A stretch of 64,000 nucleotides of DNA, taken from contig NZ_QXJM01000040.1 in NCBI RefSeq assembly GCF_003570905.1, positions 744,001-808,000 on the forward strand, written 5' to 3'. Both the position numbers and the translations under genes were made by a program. The notes beneath the pieces were generated by a model. That model made no database searches and was not told where the DNA came from. It saw only the letters and a list, made by a program, of their open reading frames with translations. The DNA is from Cohnella faecalis (GTDB lineage Bacteria > Bacillota > Bacilli > Paenibacillales > Paenibacillaceae). The stretch's first letter is position 1. Every line of letters starts with the position of its first letter. Shown piece by piece: positions 1 through 8,043 of the stretch.

Positions 1-532
1 GAAGCTCATATGTGCTGTCCGTTGTGATTTTGACGCCAATGACTTTATCTTGTTTGGCCAGCTTACCCAATAGATCTTTCGAAAGATGGAAGCCGGTTGT
101 CGCAGGGATATGGTACATGATAAAAGGAAGTGATGAGCTATCAATAATCGCTTGCCAATGTTCTTCCACGCCTTTTTCTGAAATTCGGTAGTAAATGGAT
201 GGCACTGCAGAAATTGCATCGGCTCCCACGGATTCGGCATGAACAGTCAATTCAACGCAATCACGTGTGGAGGCTGCGCCAATGTGCGCGATTACAATCA
301 GTTCCCCTCGTACTTCTTCCATGACTGCTTGCAGTATTTGTTTGCGTTCTTCCACACTTTGCAGCATACCTTCGCCAGTGCTTCCCGCCAAATAAAGTCC
401 TTTTACACCAATATCAGCATAATGTCTAGCAAGCTTTTTCGCTCGTTCCGGTGAAACCTCTCCCTGTTCGTCATAGCACGAGTTCATAGCAATAAATACA
501 CCCTTGAATTTGTTTAAATCGTATGGTTTCAT
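1..532 (-). CDS. DapA/NanA-family aldolase, 3' end cut by window edge
   Basis: This is the N-terminal 177 residues of a Schiff-base class I aldolase of the dihydrodipicolinate synthase/N-acetylneuraminate lyase family. Visible are the pyruvate-carboxylate loop LYLAGSTGEG, the catalytic tyrosine in FIMYHIPATTG and the Schiff-base lysine in VIGVKITT. The GSTGEG loop is more like sialic-acid-lyase-type members than biosynthetic DapA. The ATG at 530-532 opens the frame, and it is the last readable gene of the leftward ABC importer operon. A catabolic role, splitting a 2-keto-3-deoxy sugar acid or sialic-acid-like compound to pyruvate, is inferred from the neighbours. The exact substrate cannot be read from the sequence. 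Confidence 0.85.
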   Translation of the reverse strand, partial: MKPYDLNKFKGVFIAMNSCYDEQGEVSPERAKKLARHYADIGVKGLYLAGSTGEGMLQSVEERKQILQAVMEEVRGELIVIAHIGAASTRDCVELTVHAESVGADAISAVPSIYYRISEKGVEEHWQAIIDSSSLPFIMYHIPATTGFHLSKDLLGKLAKQDKVIGVKITTDSTYEL

Positions 533-566
533 TTGATAGACCTCCGTTATTTTTGATTTTAAGTTT

Positions 567-1526
567 CTATACCACGATATTTTGAGGCTCTCTTCCGTTT
601 AATACATCGATAATGGCTTTGGCGATAGTCAAGCTTTCATACTGTAAACTCTCACAAGTGGTTCCTCCGATATGAGGCATACAAATGACGTTATCTAGCT
701 TCAGCAGCGGATTTTGTGGGTTAACCGGCTCTTCTTCAAACACATCAAGTGCGGCTGAAGCTACCTTTTGTGAACAAAGCGCCCGATAGAGAGCTTTCTC
801 GTCTACTAAGCTGCCTCTAGCTGCATTGATGACAGAGGCGCCTTCCTTAAGCAATGCAAATTGCTTGTCTCCAATCAGGTGATGCGTTTCTTTCATATAT
901 GGTGTATGTAGGCTAATAATGTCAGAGTTTCCAAGCAAATGGTCCAATTCCACGAATGTGACGCCTAGTTCTTCTGCACGCAGATGATTTGGGAACACGT
1001 CATAAGCCAGTATGTTTGTTTCAAAAACAGATAGAAGCGAAGCAATCTTTTGGGAGATTTGGCCAAATCCGATGAGGCCGATTGTTTTCCCCTTCAGTTC
1101 GGAGCCCATCATCGTGCGATTCCATTCACCTTCGAACATCTGTTGATTAAATATGGGAACATGCCTAAGCATCGTAATCATTAATCCGATGGTTAACTCT
1201 GCCACAGCGTTGGTGTTTGATCCCTTCGTGTTCGTAACCCGGATTCCGCGCTGCTTTGCCGTAGCCAAATCGATATTGTCTGTTCCAGATCCGGTCTTGG
1301 AGATAACCTTTAACTTCGACGCTTTTTCCAAAATGTGTTTATCCCACGATCCGTTCCCCCCTATCATGACTGCATCCAACTCGGGGAGCACATCCTCTAA
1401 TTTATCAAAGGGAATGATAGGTTCAGACTGAATATCAATAATTTCAAATCCATTTTCACGTAGAAGTTCAGAAGCCTCGGGACATTGTTCTAGAAAATTA
1501 GGGATTCCTGCCAATACTTTTTTCAT
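567..1526 (-). CDS. D-isomer-specific 2-hydroxyacid dehydrogenase
   Basis: A 319-residue NAD(P)-dependent dehydrogenase of the phosphoglycerate/hydroxyacid dehydrogenase family, of usual length. The dinucleotide-binding GFGQIS lies near residues 153-158. The catalytic triad is visible: Arg237 in AARGSLVD, Glu266 in DVFEEEP and His285 in MPHIGGTT. It sits between the sugar ABC permease gene and the aldolase gene on the same strand, 32 bp after the permease, so it is almost surely cotranscribed. In this setting it probably oxidises or reduces an intermediate of the imported sugar or sugar acid. A biosynthetic SerA role is unlikely because there is no C-terminal ACT/ASB regulatory domain. Confidence 0.88.
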   Translation of the reverse strand: MKKVLAGIPNFLEQCPEASELLRENGFEIIDIQSEPIIPFDKLEDVLPELDAVMIGGNGSWDKHILEKASKLKVISKTGSGTDNIDLATAKQRGIRVTNTKGSNTNAVAELTIGLMITMLRHVPIFNQQMFEGEWNRTMMGSELKGKTIGLIGFGQISQKIASLLSVFETNILAYDVFPNHLRAEELGVTFVELDHLLGNSDIISLHTPYMKETHHLIGDKQFALLKEGASVINAARGSLVDEKALYRALCSQKVASAALDVFEEEPVNPQNPLLKLDNVICMPHIGGTTCESLQYESLTIAKAIIDVLNGREPQNIVV

Positions 1527-1558
1527 ATGCTACGTTCCTTTCGACTTTCGACTATAAA

Positions 1559-2392
1559 TTAACCTTTAACGCTTCCATCTGTTGCTCCACTTACCATGAA
1601 TCGCGATCCCACAAAATAGAGAATGATGACAGGTATGGAAGCAATAATCGCGCCTGCCGTCAAAGTCCCCCATGGATAAACATCTTCCACGATTAACGAA
1701 GCCAACCCTAATGTAATCGTTTTAGAGTGTTCTTTGGTTATGATCACCAATGCATAAAGATATTCACTCCAACACAAGGTGAAGGAGAAAATAAGTGTGG
1801 TTATTATTCCAGGCCATGCGAGCGGCAATACTACTCTGAACATTGCTCCAAGCCTTGAACTCCCGTCAACGATTGCCGCTTCTTCAATCTCAACCGGAAT
1901 TGATTTCATGTGGGCAACTAACATCCAAGTCGCATACGGAATAACGAACGTCGGATAAATTACCCCCAACCCTAGAATTGAGTTATTTAATCCTAGTAAA
2001 CTGACGAAAATATATAATGGAATGTACATGACTGACTTCGGTATTAAATACGCATAAAGTATACTGCGCGAAAAAAAGTTTCTGAACCGAAAATTCAATC
2101 TACTCAGCGCAAAGGCTGCAAGTACGCTTACAAATAATGAACCAACGGAAACAAGCGCGGATATGACAAAGCTATTCGTTAATTGGATTACAAAATCACC
2201 TTTGAACAGCTTTACATACCCGGAAAAATCAAAGTTGCTTGGCCAATACGAAGGTATTGCTCGATAGATTTCCGCGTTAGATTTGAAAGATGTATTTAGC
2301 ATCCAATAAACTGGGAATATAGCAAATATTAATAAAGCAAATAAAACGATATAAACACCAATCATGTTTTTTGGGGCACCCCTCTGGCCCAT
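1559..2392 (-). CDS. Sugar ABC transporter permease, MalG type
   Basis: A 277-residue inner-membrane permease of the carbohydrate uptake (CUT1) family, with an N-terminal transmembrane segment near residues 12-30 and about five more. The cytoplasmic EAA loop is visible in the IEEAAIVDGSSR stretch. The ATG has GGAGGG seven bases upstream. It pairs with the MalF-type permease just upstream (11-bp gap) and the binding protein before that. No ATPase gene is in the operon, so like many Gram-positive CUT1 importers it presumably uses a shared MsmX-type ATPase encoded elsewhere; that is inference from the family. Confidence 0.92.
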   Translation of the reverse strand: MGQRGAPKNMIGVYIVLFALLIFAIFPVYWMLNTSFKSNAEIYRAIPSYWPSNFDFSGYVKLFKGDFVIQLTNSFVISALVSVGSLFVSVLAAFALSRLNFRFRNFFSRSILYAYLIPKSVMYIPLYIFVSLLGLNNSILGLGVIYPTFVIPYATWMLVAHMKSIPVEIEEAAIVDGSSRLGAMFRVVLPLAWPGIITTLIFSFTLCWSEYLYALVIITKEHSKTITLGLASLIVEDVYPWGTLTAGAIIASIPVIILYFVGSRFMVSGATDGSVKG

Positions 2393-2403
2393 ACAGATCC
2401 CTC

Positions 2404-3300
2404 CTAATCAACTAAAGTTTTATTCGTTACTTTATTAACTAAATAGATCATGAAAGGTAAGAACAAGATCGGTACAGCAACAGCTTTAGCCACGTCCATA
2501 TTAATAAAGCCAACGATATAGCTATAAGTAGAAATCATATTTGTTGCATTGGATGGTCCGCCACCGGTAAGAAGCCATACGATTTCAAAATCATTCAAGG
2601 TCCAAATTGTCGTAACAAGCGCAGATAAATAAAGAACACTATTGATACCCGGCAGGGTGACATGCTTAAATCTTTGCCATTTATTCGCGCCATCCAGACT
2701 TGCTGCCTCATATAAATCGTGTGAAATGGTCTGTAATCCTGCAAGAACCGAAATACCGATAAACGGCAAGCCACGCCATACGTTAACAAGAATGACTGAG
2801 AACATCGCCATCGATGGGTCAGACAACCATAGTACGGGTTCACTTACGATTCGCATGCTCATCAGTATATGATTTAATACTCCACCCACATCCGAATAAA
2901 GCCACTTCCAAATGAGTATTGAAATCACAGTAGGCAGCGTCCATGGAATAATAAGTAACGAACGGAATATATTCCGCCCTCTGATAGGTTCGTTGATCAC
3001 TAGTGCCATTACCGTACCGAGTACTACTTTCGCCACTACAGAACAAAGGGTAAACAAGAGAGTATGCAATACTGCCTTGAGAAACATACTATCCGTTAAT
3101 AGCTCCCAATAATTTGCTAACCCGATGAACTCGCTCGGTGTTCCGATTTTTTTGTTGGTAAAGCTTATATAAACAGTCCACAATAGAGGGAAAAGCATCA
3201 CAATAAGCAAATAGAGAAATACGGGTGAAAGAAGCATTACTGCTAACTGGTTGTCTTTACCCGTATATGAACTGTTTTTCTTTTTTATTTTCATCTCCAT
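2404..3300 (-). CDS. Sugar ABC transporter permease, MalF type
   Basis: A CUT1 permease with six predicted membrane segments and the EAA loop in LYEAASLDGANKWQRF. The frame stays open upstream to 3381, but the ATG at 3300 is the better start: GGAG ends five bases before it, and the 27 upstream residues have no family counterpart. From this start the protein has 298 residues, the normal length. It lies between the solute-binding protein gene and the MalG-type permease gene in the leftward operon and forms the heterodimeric translocation pore with the latter. Confidence 0.9.
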   Translation of the reverse strand: MEMKIKKKNSSYTGKDNQLAVMLLSPVFLYLLIVMLFPLLWTVYISFTNKKIGTPSEFIGLANYWELLTDSMFLKAVLHTLLFTLCSVVAKVVLGTVMALVINEPIRGRNIFRSLLIIPWTLPTVISILIWKWLYSDVGGVLNHILMSMRIVSEPVLWLSDPSMAMFSVILVNVWRGLPFIGISVLAGLQTISHDLYEAASLDGANKWQRFKHVTLPGINSVLYLSALVTTIWTLNDFEIVWLLTGGGPSNATNMISTYSYIVGFINMDVAKAVAVPILFLPFMIYLVNKVTNKTLVD

Positions 3301-3394
3301 GTTCACTCCAGTATTCTCTTTATCTCCATACAGAGAAAGAAAAAACAAATAGGGTATGAACACACTATTTGTTTTTTTCACTGTTTAACAAATA

Positions 3395-4720
3395 TTATGG
3401 AGTATAGATTTTCAGCATTTTGTCTTGGGCTTCTTTCAACGCTTTGTCGATTGAAATTTTATCAACTAAAATTCGTTGATACATCTGAGTAAGAATTTTT
3501 TGGTTATGTACTTCCGTCGCTTGCGACATATTCGGACCCGGATAACCGGTATACGTAAAGTACTCGAGTGAAGCGATAATTGGCTTATTGTATTCACTTT
3601 GCCAGAAAGGTTCATTTGCTAGATCAATATAAACAGGAGCGAACGTTGGCGCCACCGTTTCGATCCAGGTTTTATACCAACTTTTATCCATTACATATTG
3701 AATTAGTTCCTGGCTGAGCTCGGGCTCTTTGGTATTCTTGAATACGCCATTATAATTCGTTGAGCCAATTACCGTCGTTCCTTTCGGTCCTGCAGGCAAC
3801 ACGGCAACACCGGTGTTATTTTTTACATCATCAGGCGCATCCTTCAGCGCACCAACCACAGAAGCCGCATTAATAATCATAGCCGTTTGGCCTGACAAAT
3901 AGGCTTTATTATTACCGCTGTCATCCCAGGATACGGATGTTGGAGGAACTGATTTATCTACTACAACCATATCTGTTAACATTTTTACAACGCTGGACAT
4001 TTCAGGCGTATCCATCGTAGGTGTTTTGCCATCCGCACTGTTTAGTGATGCTCCTAATGACCAAGTAATACTTCTTTTTTCATTTTCCGAGTCATTTGCA
4101 GAGCCGAATACAAGACCAGCGCCGTAAACACCTTTGTTTGTTTCAGTAACTTTCTTGGCTACTTCTCTGAATTCATCCCATGTTTTCGGAGGTGCGTCAT
4201 ATCCGGCTTTTGCAAGCATGTCTTTTCTGTAAAAGAGAACCGTAGCAGAGTTATACAGCGGGATACCGTAAATCTTGCCGTCAACCGAAGCATAGTCTAA
4301 TCCCTTTTTAAATAACTCGCCATTAACTTTATTAATATTGTTTGAAAGATCGGATAGATCCAACAACAAATCTTTTTCCTGAAATTGTTTAATGACTTCC
4401 GGAATTAAAAATGCAACATCCGGCGTTTGTTTAGACTCTATCGCTGCGCTATATTTTTCAGTCATGCTGCTTGAAGAGATAAGTTCAACATTTACAGTAA
4501 CATTCTTCTCCTTCCCAAATTGCTCCATGCGCTTTTTCAATAGCTCGTCGGCTTCTGCGGAGAACGTTTGTTTAACCCACACCGTCAATTTTTTAGCACC
4601 TGTTTTTTCTGTGCCTTTCTCGCTGCTTTGTGAGGCTTCATTTGTTGTGTTACCACTACTGCAAGCGCTTAAAATTGTAATAGAAGCAAGCGTTAAAAAA
4701 GCCCATTTTTTACCAACCAT
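3395..4720 (-). CDS. Extracellular sugar-binding lipoprotein of ABC importer
   Basis: A 441-residue family 1 solute-binding protein, first gene of the leftward operon. The N-terminus has a signal peptide ending in the lipobox LSAC, so the mature protein should be lipid-anchored on the outer face of the membrane. The following low-complexity linker is rich in Ser, Asn, Thr and Glu, as usual. The ATG has GGGAGG about nine bases upstream. It captures a sugar or oligosaccharide for the two downstream permeases. The ligand is not predictable from sequence, but the downstream aldolase and dehydrogenase suggest a sugar acid or derivative. Confidence 0.92.
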   Translation of the reverse strand: MVGKKWAFLTLASITILSACSSGNTTNEASQSSEKGTEKTGAKKLTVWVKQTFSAEADELLKKRMEQFGKEKNVTVNVELISSSSMTEKYSAAIESKQTPDVAFLIPEVIKQFQEKDLLLDLSDLSNNINKVNGELFKKGLDYASVDGKIYGIPLYNSATVLFYRKDMLAKAGYDAPPKTWDEFREVAKKVTETNKGVYGAGLVFGSANDSENEKRSITWSLGASLNSADGKTPTMDTPEMSSVVKMLTDMVVVDKSVPPTSVSWDDSGNNKAYLSGQTAMIINAASVVGALKDAPDDVKNNTGVAVLPAGPKGTTVIGSTNYNGVFKNTKEPELSQELIQYVMDKSWYKTWIETVAPTFAPVYIDLANEPFWQSEYNKPIIASLEYFTYTGYPGPNMSQATEVHNQKILTQMYQRILVDKISIDKALKEAQDKMLKIYTP

Positions 4721-4857
4721 GAATTACGAACCTCCCTAGGAATCTTTTTGGTTTTTTAGGTGAAATTTTAGTTCTCGGTTACTGTTGTCGTTCTGCATAC
4801 TTTTGAATGTAGACCCCCGTTTTCCAAATTTATGCAGCAAGGACTAACCAAATCTGG

Positions 4858-4971
4858 TGGTCGGACCTCTAATGGTCAGACCACTTGGTTAATAATGTTA
4901 TCTCATGCTAATTAGCATGTCAATCGTTGACAAATAAAATAAAAGAGTTAGTATTGAATGAGGTCCGACCA
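4858..4971. promoter_or_regulatory. Divergent control region: three FadR-type operators and a promoter
   Basis: Three 11-bp sites share the FadR-subfamily GntR pattern TNGTNNNACNA: TGGTCGGACCT at 4858-4868, TGGTCAGACCA at 4873-4883 (perfect) and AGGTCCGACCA at 4961-4971. The first two are 15 bp apart centre to centre. A rightward promoter, TTGACA at 4927-4932 and TAGTAT at 4949-4954 with a 16-bp spacer, puts the third site at the transcription start. The natural reading is that the GntR protein at 5040 represses both itself and the leftward importer operon. The link between this regulator and these sites is inference from position and motif class. Confidence 0.72.
4904..4919. promoter_or_regulatory. 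Perfect 16-bp palindrome, unknown binder
   Basis: CATGCTAATTAGCATG is a perfect palindrome lying between the operator pair and the rightward -35 box. It does not match the FadR-type pattern, so it may be bound by a second regulator. No partner gene is evident in the window. Confidence 0.4.
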
Positions 4972-5039
4972 TTTTAGGGGATACCATTGATCATATAGAT
5001 AAGTGAATTTTAAAATTGAATCACAAATGGGAGCTAATA

Positions 5040-5741
5040 ATGGGAACAGTAAAAAAACAAGAAAGAAGTACACTTGCCAATGATGTCTCTAAATATTTAA
5101 AACAATATATTATCGATAACAACATCGGACCGGGACAAAAACTTCCATCGGAACGAGAATTGTCCAATACACTCCAAGTTAGTCGACAAATACTGAGAGA
5201 GGGTTTGCGTAGCCTAGAAAGCACCGGTATTATTTCGATTCGCCACGGTGATGGAGCAATTGTGCAGTCACACAATTTAACTCCCTTGCTTGAACAACTC
5301 ATGTTTTTATGGAAAATGGATAATAAAAAAATTAGTCAGTTGTTGGATCTTCGTCAGATTTTTGAATTGGCAGCCGTCGATAAGATTATTGCAAATGCAA
5401 CCGAAGCAGACTTCCAGATGCTTAGAGATCTTACCCTGCAAATGGCACAACCTGCTGCAGATACCAAAGCCATTCAAGAAGCCGATATCGAGTTTCATAG
5501 GGCATTAATCACTGCCACGCACAACGAAATGTTCATGCAGCTTACCGACTTGATTATTGAATACTTTTCGAAAGTTTCGCACTACGATATGGGACCTTTC
5601 AGTGTAGAGCAGTGGGTCCAAAATCACTTGTCCATTGTTGATGCGTTGGAAAAGAAAGATGAGATCCTTGCCAAGCAGGTACTTCGCGATCACTTGGATA
5701 ACTCCCGCCAATATTTGATAGATATCGATGGGGTCGTCTAG
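5040..5741 (+). CDS. GntR-family regulator, FadR subfamily
   Basis: A 233-residue regulator with an N-terminal winged helix (LPSERELSNTLQVSRQILRE, about residues 36-55) and an all-helical FCD ligand-binding domain (LFELAAVDKI-like start, then the EADIEFHRALI and HLSIVDAL helices, whose Asp and His residues normally bind a metal). An upstream in-frame TTG exists at 5016, but the ATG at 5040 has GGGAG at a good distance and is chosen. It is divergent from the sugar-acid importer operon and separated from it by three matching operators, so it is the likely local repressor, released by an acidic pathway intermediate. Confidence 0.9.
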   Translation: MGTVKKQERSTLANDVSKYLKQYIIDNNIGPGQKLPSERELSNTLQVSRQILREGLRSLESTGIISIRHGDGAIVQSHNLTPLLEQLMFLWKMDNKKISQLLDLRQIFELAAVDKIIANATEADFQMLRDLTLQMAQPAADTKAIQEADIEFHRALITATHNEMFMQLTDLIIEYFSKVSHYDMGPFSVEQWVQNHLSIVDALEKKDEILAKQVLRDHLDNSRQYLIDIDGVV

Positions 5742-5772
5742 TATTTTTCCTATCAATCCTTCTTAAATGACT

Positions 5773-5819
5773 AATGGCTTCGCCCTTTGTGAAAAAAGAG
5801 CGAAGCCATTTGGTTTTTT
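5773..5819 (+). terminator. Rho-independent terminator of the GntR gene
   Basis: An 11-bp perfect stem (5773-5783 with 5800-5810, AATGGCTTCGC arm) is followed by a T-rich run. Confidence 0.85.
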
Positions 5820-5863
5820 GGAATTTATTAGATTTTTTATATTTTCTGCCTCGGTGCAGAATG

Positions 5864-5905
5864 AAACGGACTAGCGTAATGTCGAACGCTAGTCCGTTTT
5901 TGTTT
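5864..5905. terminator. Second hairpin, probably terminating the HxlR gene
   Basis: A perfect 13-bp stem pairs 5864-5876 (AAACGGACTAGCG) with 5887-5899. The T-run is best on the + strand, but the hairpin overlaps the stop codon of the leftward HxlR gene, so it probably works in both directions. Confidence 0.65.
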
Positions 5906-6248
5906 GTTCATTTTTCTGCTTTATGAGCTGCTTTCGCTCGATATGGGCCACTCCCCATTGATGTAAGGTTTCCAACACCGGAGACAGGCTCATGCCGTAT
6001 TCCGTGATGGAGTATTCCACTTTAGGCGGGATTTGCGGATAAATGACTCGTTTAACGATCTCTTCCTCCTCCAATTCACGCAGATGGAGCGTAAGCATCC
6101 TTTGAGTGATATCGGGCAGCAATCTTCTTAGCTCATTGAACCGCAAAGGTTTACCTTGAAGCAAATGATAAAGGATAATCGGCTTCCATTTGCCGACGAT
6201 CGAATCCAGAGCCGCAACGAATTGACATTGGACAGGGTTCTTTTGCAT
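5889..6248 (-). CDS. HxlR-family winged-helix regulator
   Basis: A 119-residue DNA-binding protein of the HxlR (MarR-like) family, with the hallmark N-terminal Cys-containing segment (NPVQCQFVAALDSIVGKWK), then LLQGKPLRFNELRRLLPDITQRML and the wing VKRVIYP..PPKVEYSITEYG. The single N-terminal Cys8 matches the redox-sensing cysteine position described for YodB/CatR of Bacillus subtilis. It is divergent from an azoreductase gene, and B. subtilis YodB is known to repress an azoreductase gene and to respond to quinones and diamide. A quinone- or electrophile-sensing role here is inferred from that parallel. The stop codon lies inside a hairpin shared with the converging unit. Confidence 0.88.
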   Translation of the reverse strand: MQKNPVQCQFVAALDSIVGKWKPIILYHLLQGKPLRFNELRRLLPDITQRMLTLHLRELEEEEIVKRVIYPQIPPKVEYSITEYGMSLSPVLETLHQWGVAHIERKQLIKQKNEQTKTD

Positions 6249-6301
6249 ACGTTGGCCTCCATTACAGTACCTTTTTTAATACTATAGCACATTAATGATC
6301 C

Positions 6302-6328
6302 TACTTACCATAAGTAAGTAAATATTAT
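6302..6328. promoter_or_regulatory. Probable HxlR operator between divergent promoters
   Basis: A 7-bp inverted repeat, TACTTAC (6302-6308) and GTAAGTA (6314-6320), sits directly upstream of a rightward -10 box TATTAT at 6323-6328. It also overlaps the expected -35 zone of a leftward promoter whose -10 would be TATAGT (6281-6286, minus strand). One bound dimer could therefore silence both genes. Its TTAC/GTAA character is of the kind known for YodB/CatR sites. Confidence 0.65.
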
Positions 6329-6381
6329 ATGATCAACCTTGAAAGTGTACTTAATTTAATTACAGAAAGGAAGTTTTGATT

Positions 6382-7014
6382 ATGGAAACTGTACTGTACA
6401 TCACCGCTCATCCCCTTGATCCTCAGGAATCTTTTAGCCTCGCGGTAGGAAGAGAATTTATTGAAGCGTATCGTGAGGCAAATCCAACTGATGAAGTTGT
6501 TCATTTGGATATGTACAAGGAGGATATTCCGCAATTTGATGCCGATGTCTTACGCGGTTGGGGAAAACTTCGATCGGGTTCGTCTTTCGATCAATTGTCT
6601 GATGCCGAGAAATTAAAAGTAGCTCGTCTTGAGGCGATTGTTGATCAATACGTGGCTGCCGATAAGTATGTGTATGTTTCTCCTATGTGGAATTTCTCGA
6701 TCCCACCGGTTTTGAAAGCATACACGGATGCGACTTCAATTCCGGGCAAGACGTTCAAATATACCCAAAATGGTCCTATAGGTCTGTTGTCCGGCAAGAA
6801 AGCCTTACACATTCAAGCTAGCGGTTCCGTTTATTCGGAAGGTCCTCTTGCTCCAATTGAAATGGGATACAGTTATCTTACTAAGGTTTTACAGTTCTAT
6901 GGGATTCAATCTATTGAGGCCATTTTTGTTGAAGGAACGGCCTCATTAGAGCAAGCTCCAGCTATTAAAGAAAAAGCAATTGCAGCTGCTAAGGAATTCG
7001 CCAAACGTTTCTAA
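6382..7014 (+). CDS. azoR: FMN-dependent NADH-azoreductase
   Basis: A 210-residue flavodoxin-like enzyme of the AzoR/AcpD family that reduces quinones and azo compounds with NADH in the cytoplasm. The FMN phosphate-binding loop is in the N-terminal strand and turn (ITAHPLDPQESFSLAVG), and the flavin-ring segment VSPMWNFSIPPVLKAY lies around residues 99-114. The ATG at 6382 has AAAGGAAG upstream and is preferred to a TTG two codons earlier. It is divergent from the HxlR gene across a shared operator, so induction by quinone or disulfide stress is likely. Confidence 0.9.
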   Translation: METVLYITAHPLDPQESFSLAVGREFIEAYREANPTDEVVHLDMYKEDIPQFDADVLRGWGKLRSGSSFDQLSDAEKLKVARLEAIVDQYVAADKYVYVSPMWNFSIPPVLKAYTDATSIPGKTFKYTQNGPIGLLSGKKALHIQASGSVYSEGPLAPIEMGYSYLTKVLQFYGIQSIEAIFVEGTASLEQAPAIKEKAIAAAKEFAKRF

Positions 7015-7036
7015 TAAAGGGGCATTAAAGTTCTTT

Positions 7037-7070
7037 AACAGGCTGAGGGCGCTCAAAAGAGTGCCCTGTT
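7037..7070 (+). terminator. Weak hairpin after azoR
   Basis: An imperfect stem with AACAG/CTGTT and GGGCGCTC/GAGTGCCC arms and an AAAA loop follows the azoreductase gene. The T-tract after it is poor, so termination strength is doubtful. Confidence 0.4.
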
Positions 7071-7120
7071 CTGCGTTTATATCAATGCGCTGTTTCTGTT
7101 CGCCGGAAAGATTCACCCAA

Positions 7121-7152
7121 TTAAGGTTCATTAAAGGTTCCAGCCTTATACT
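7121..7152 (+). promoter_or_regulatory. Promoter with OmpR-type direct repeats
   Basis: Two direct repeats of AAGGTTC (7123-7129 and 7134-7140, 11 bp apart, each preceded by TTA) occupy the -35 position of a promoter whose -10 is TATACT at 7147-7152. An 11-bp spaced direct repeat at -35 is the usual arrangement for activation by an OmpR/PhoP-class response regulator. No such regulator gene is in this neighbourhood. Confidence 0.55.
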
Positions 7153-7181
7153 GCGTACAGGCAGATAGGGAGGCAAACGGA

Positions 7182-8014
7182 ATGAAGAAAATAAATGATG
7201 TTAAGTTGGCGCTTGATGTTGTCATGGGCGTATTGTTCGTCTTGTTTTTCAACAAAAATGTGTTAGGCGGGTTAGCGTTTCATGAAATTGCTGGCCTCTT
7301 TTTTGCAGGCGCATACGTCACTCATATTCTTTTGAATTTGGGTTGGGTGAAGCGGGTCACATTAAAAATGTTCGATCGCAGATTGTCATGGAGAGTGCGC
7401 GGCAGTTATGCATTGAATTTCTTGTTGTTGGTGTCCATGACGTTCATCATCGTCAGCGGGATCATGGTTTCCCATGTGGTATTTCCGAATATTAACGTGG
7501 GCGATGAGGGTTGGTTTAAAATGACGCATATCTCGGTATCTTTCTTGGTGCTGGCGTTAATCGGGATCCATGTCGGGCTTCATTGGCAGTGGGTCGTGAA
7601 CATGTGCAAGAAAATGACCAGCGTAAAGAAGAGCCGAGCTTGGATGCGGTATGTTGCTCAAGGCGTAACTTTAATCGTGTTGCTGTTCGGTCTATACCAA
7701 ATCAATCAAACATCGTATGTTACTCATCTAAAAAGCTCGGTTTCGGCATTCGGGTGAACACGCAGCAAACAGGCATCGAAGGCAGGGAGTCTTTCCAAAA
7801 TGGTGAACGAAGCGGAATGAATGGAGGGAGTCGTTCCGGCGGAGAAGGTCAATCTGGATTCCGTCGAGGGGGAAAGGGAGGTAACGTGAACGTGAACGTC
7901 GCGAACGTTATTTTGACTTATACCGGAATCATGGCCGTGTTCGTCATTGTAGCCTATTATTTGAGAAAATTGAGCTTATACCGTAAGAATAAGACTGTTG
8001 CAAACCCGAATTAA
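7182..8014 (+). pseudogene. DUF4405 membrane protein, frame broken by one -1 shift
   Basis: The first frame (7182-7757, 191 residues) encodes four to five membrane segments with conserved histidines in FHEIAGL, AYVTHILLN, MTHISVSF and GIHVGLHWQW. These are typical of DUF4405, a cytochrome-b-like membrane family. It ends early at TGA 7755-7757. The expected Gly-rich linker and last helix (ILTYTGIMAVFVIVAYYLRKL) continue without a stop in the -1 frame to 8014. The shift point lies near an A5 run at about 7731-7735. GGGAGG eight bases before ATG 7182 supports the start. The next gene encodes a carbohydrate-binding lipoprotein, a pairing I recall from other Firmicutes. Heme or redox function is inferred from the histidines only. 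Confidence 0.7.
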
Positions 8015-8043
8015 GGAACTGATAATACGAGGAGTGTTCATAC

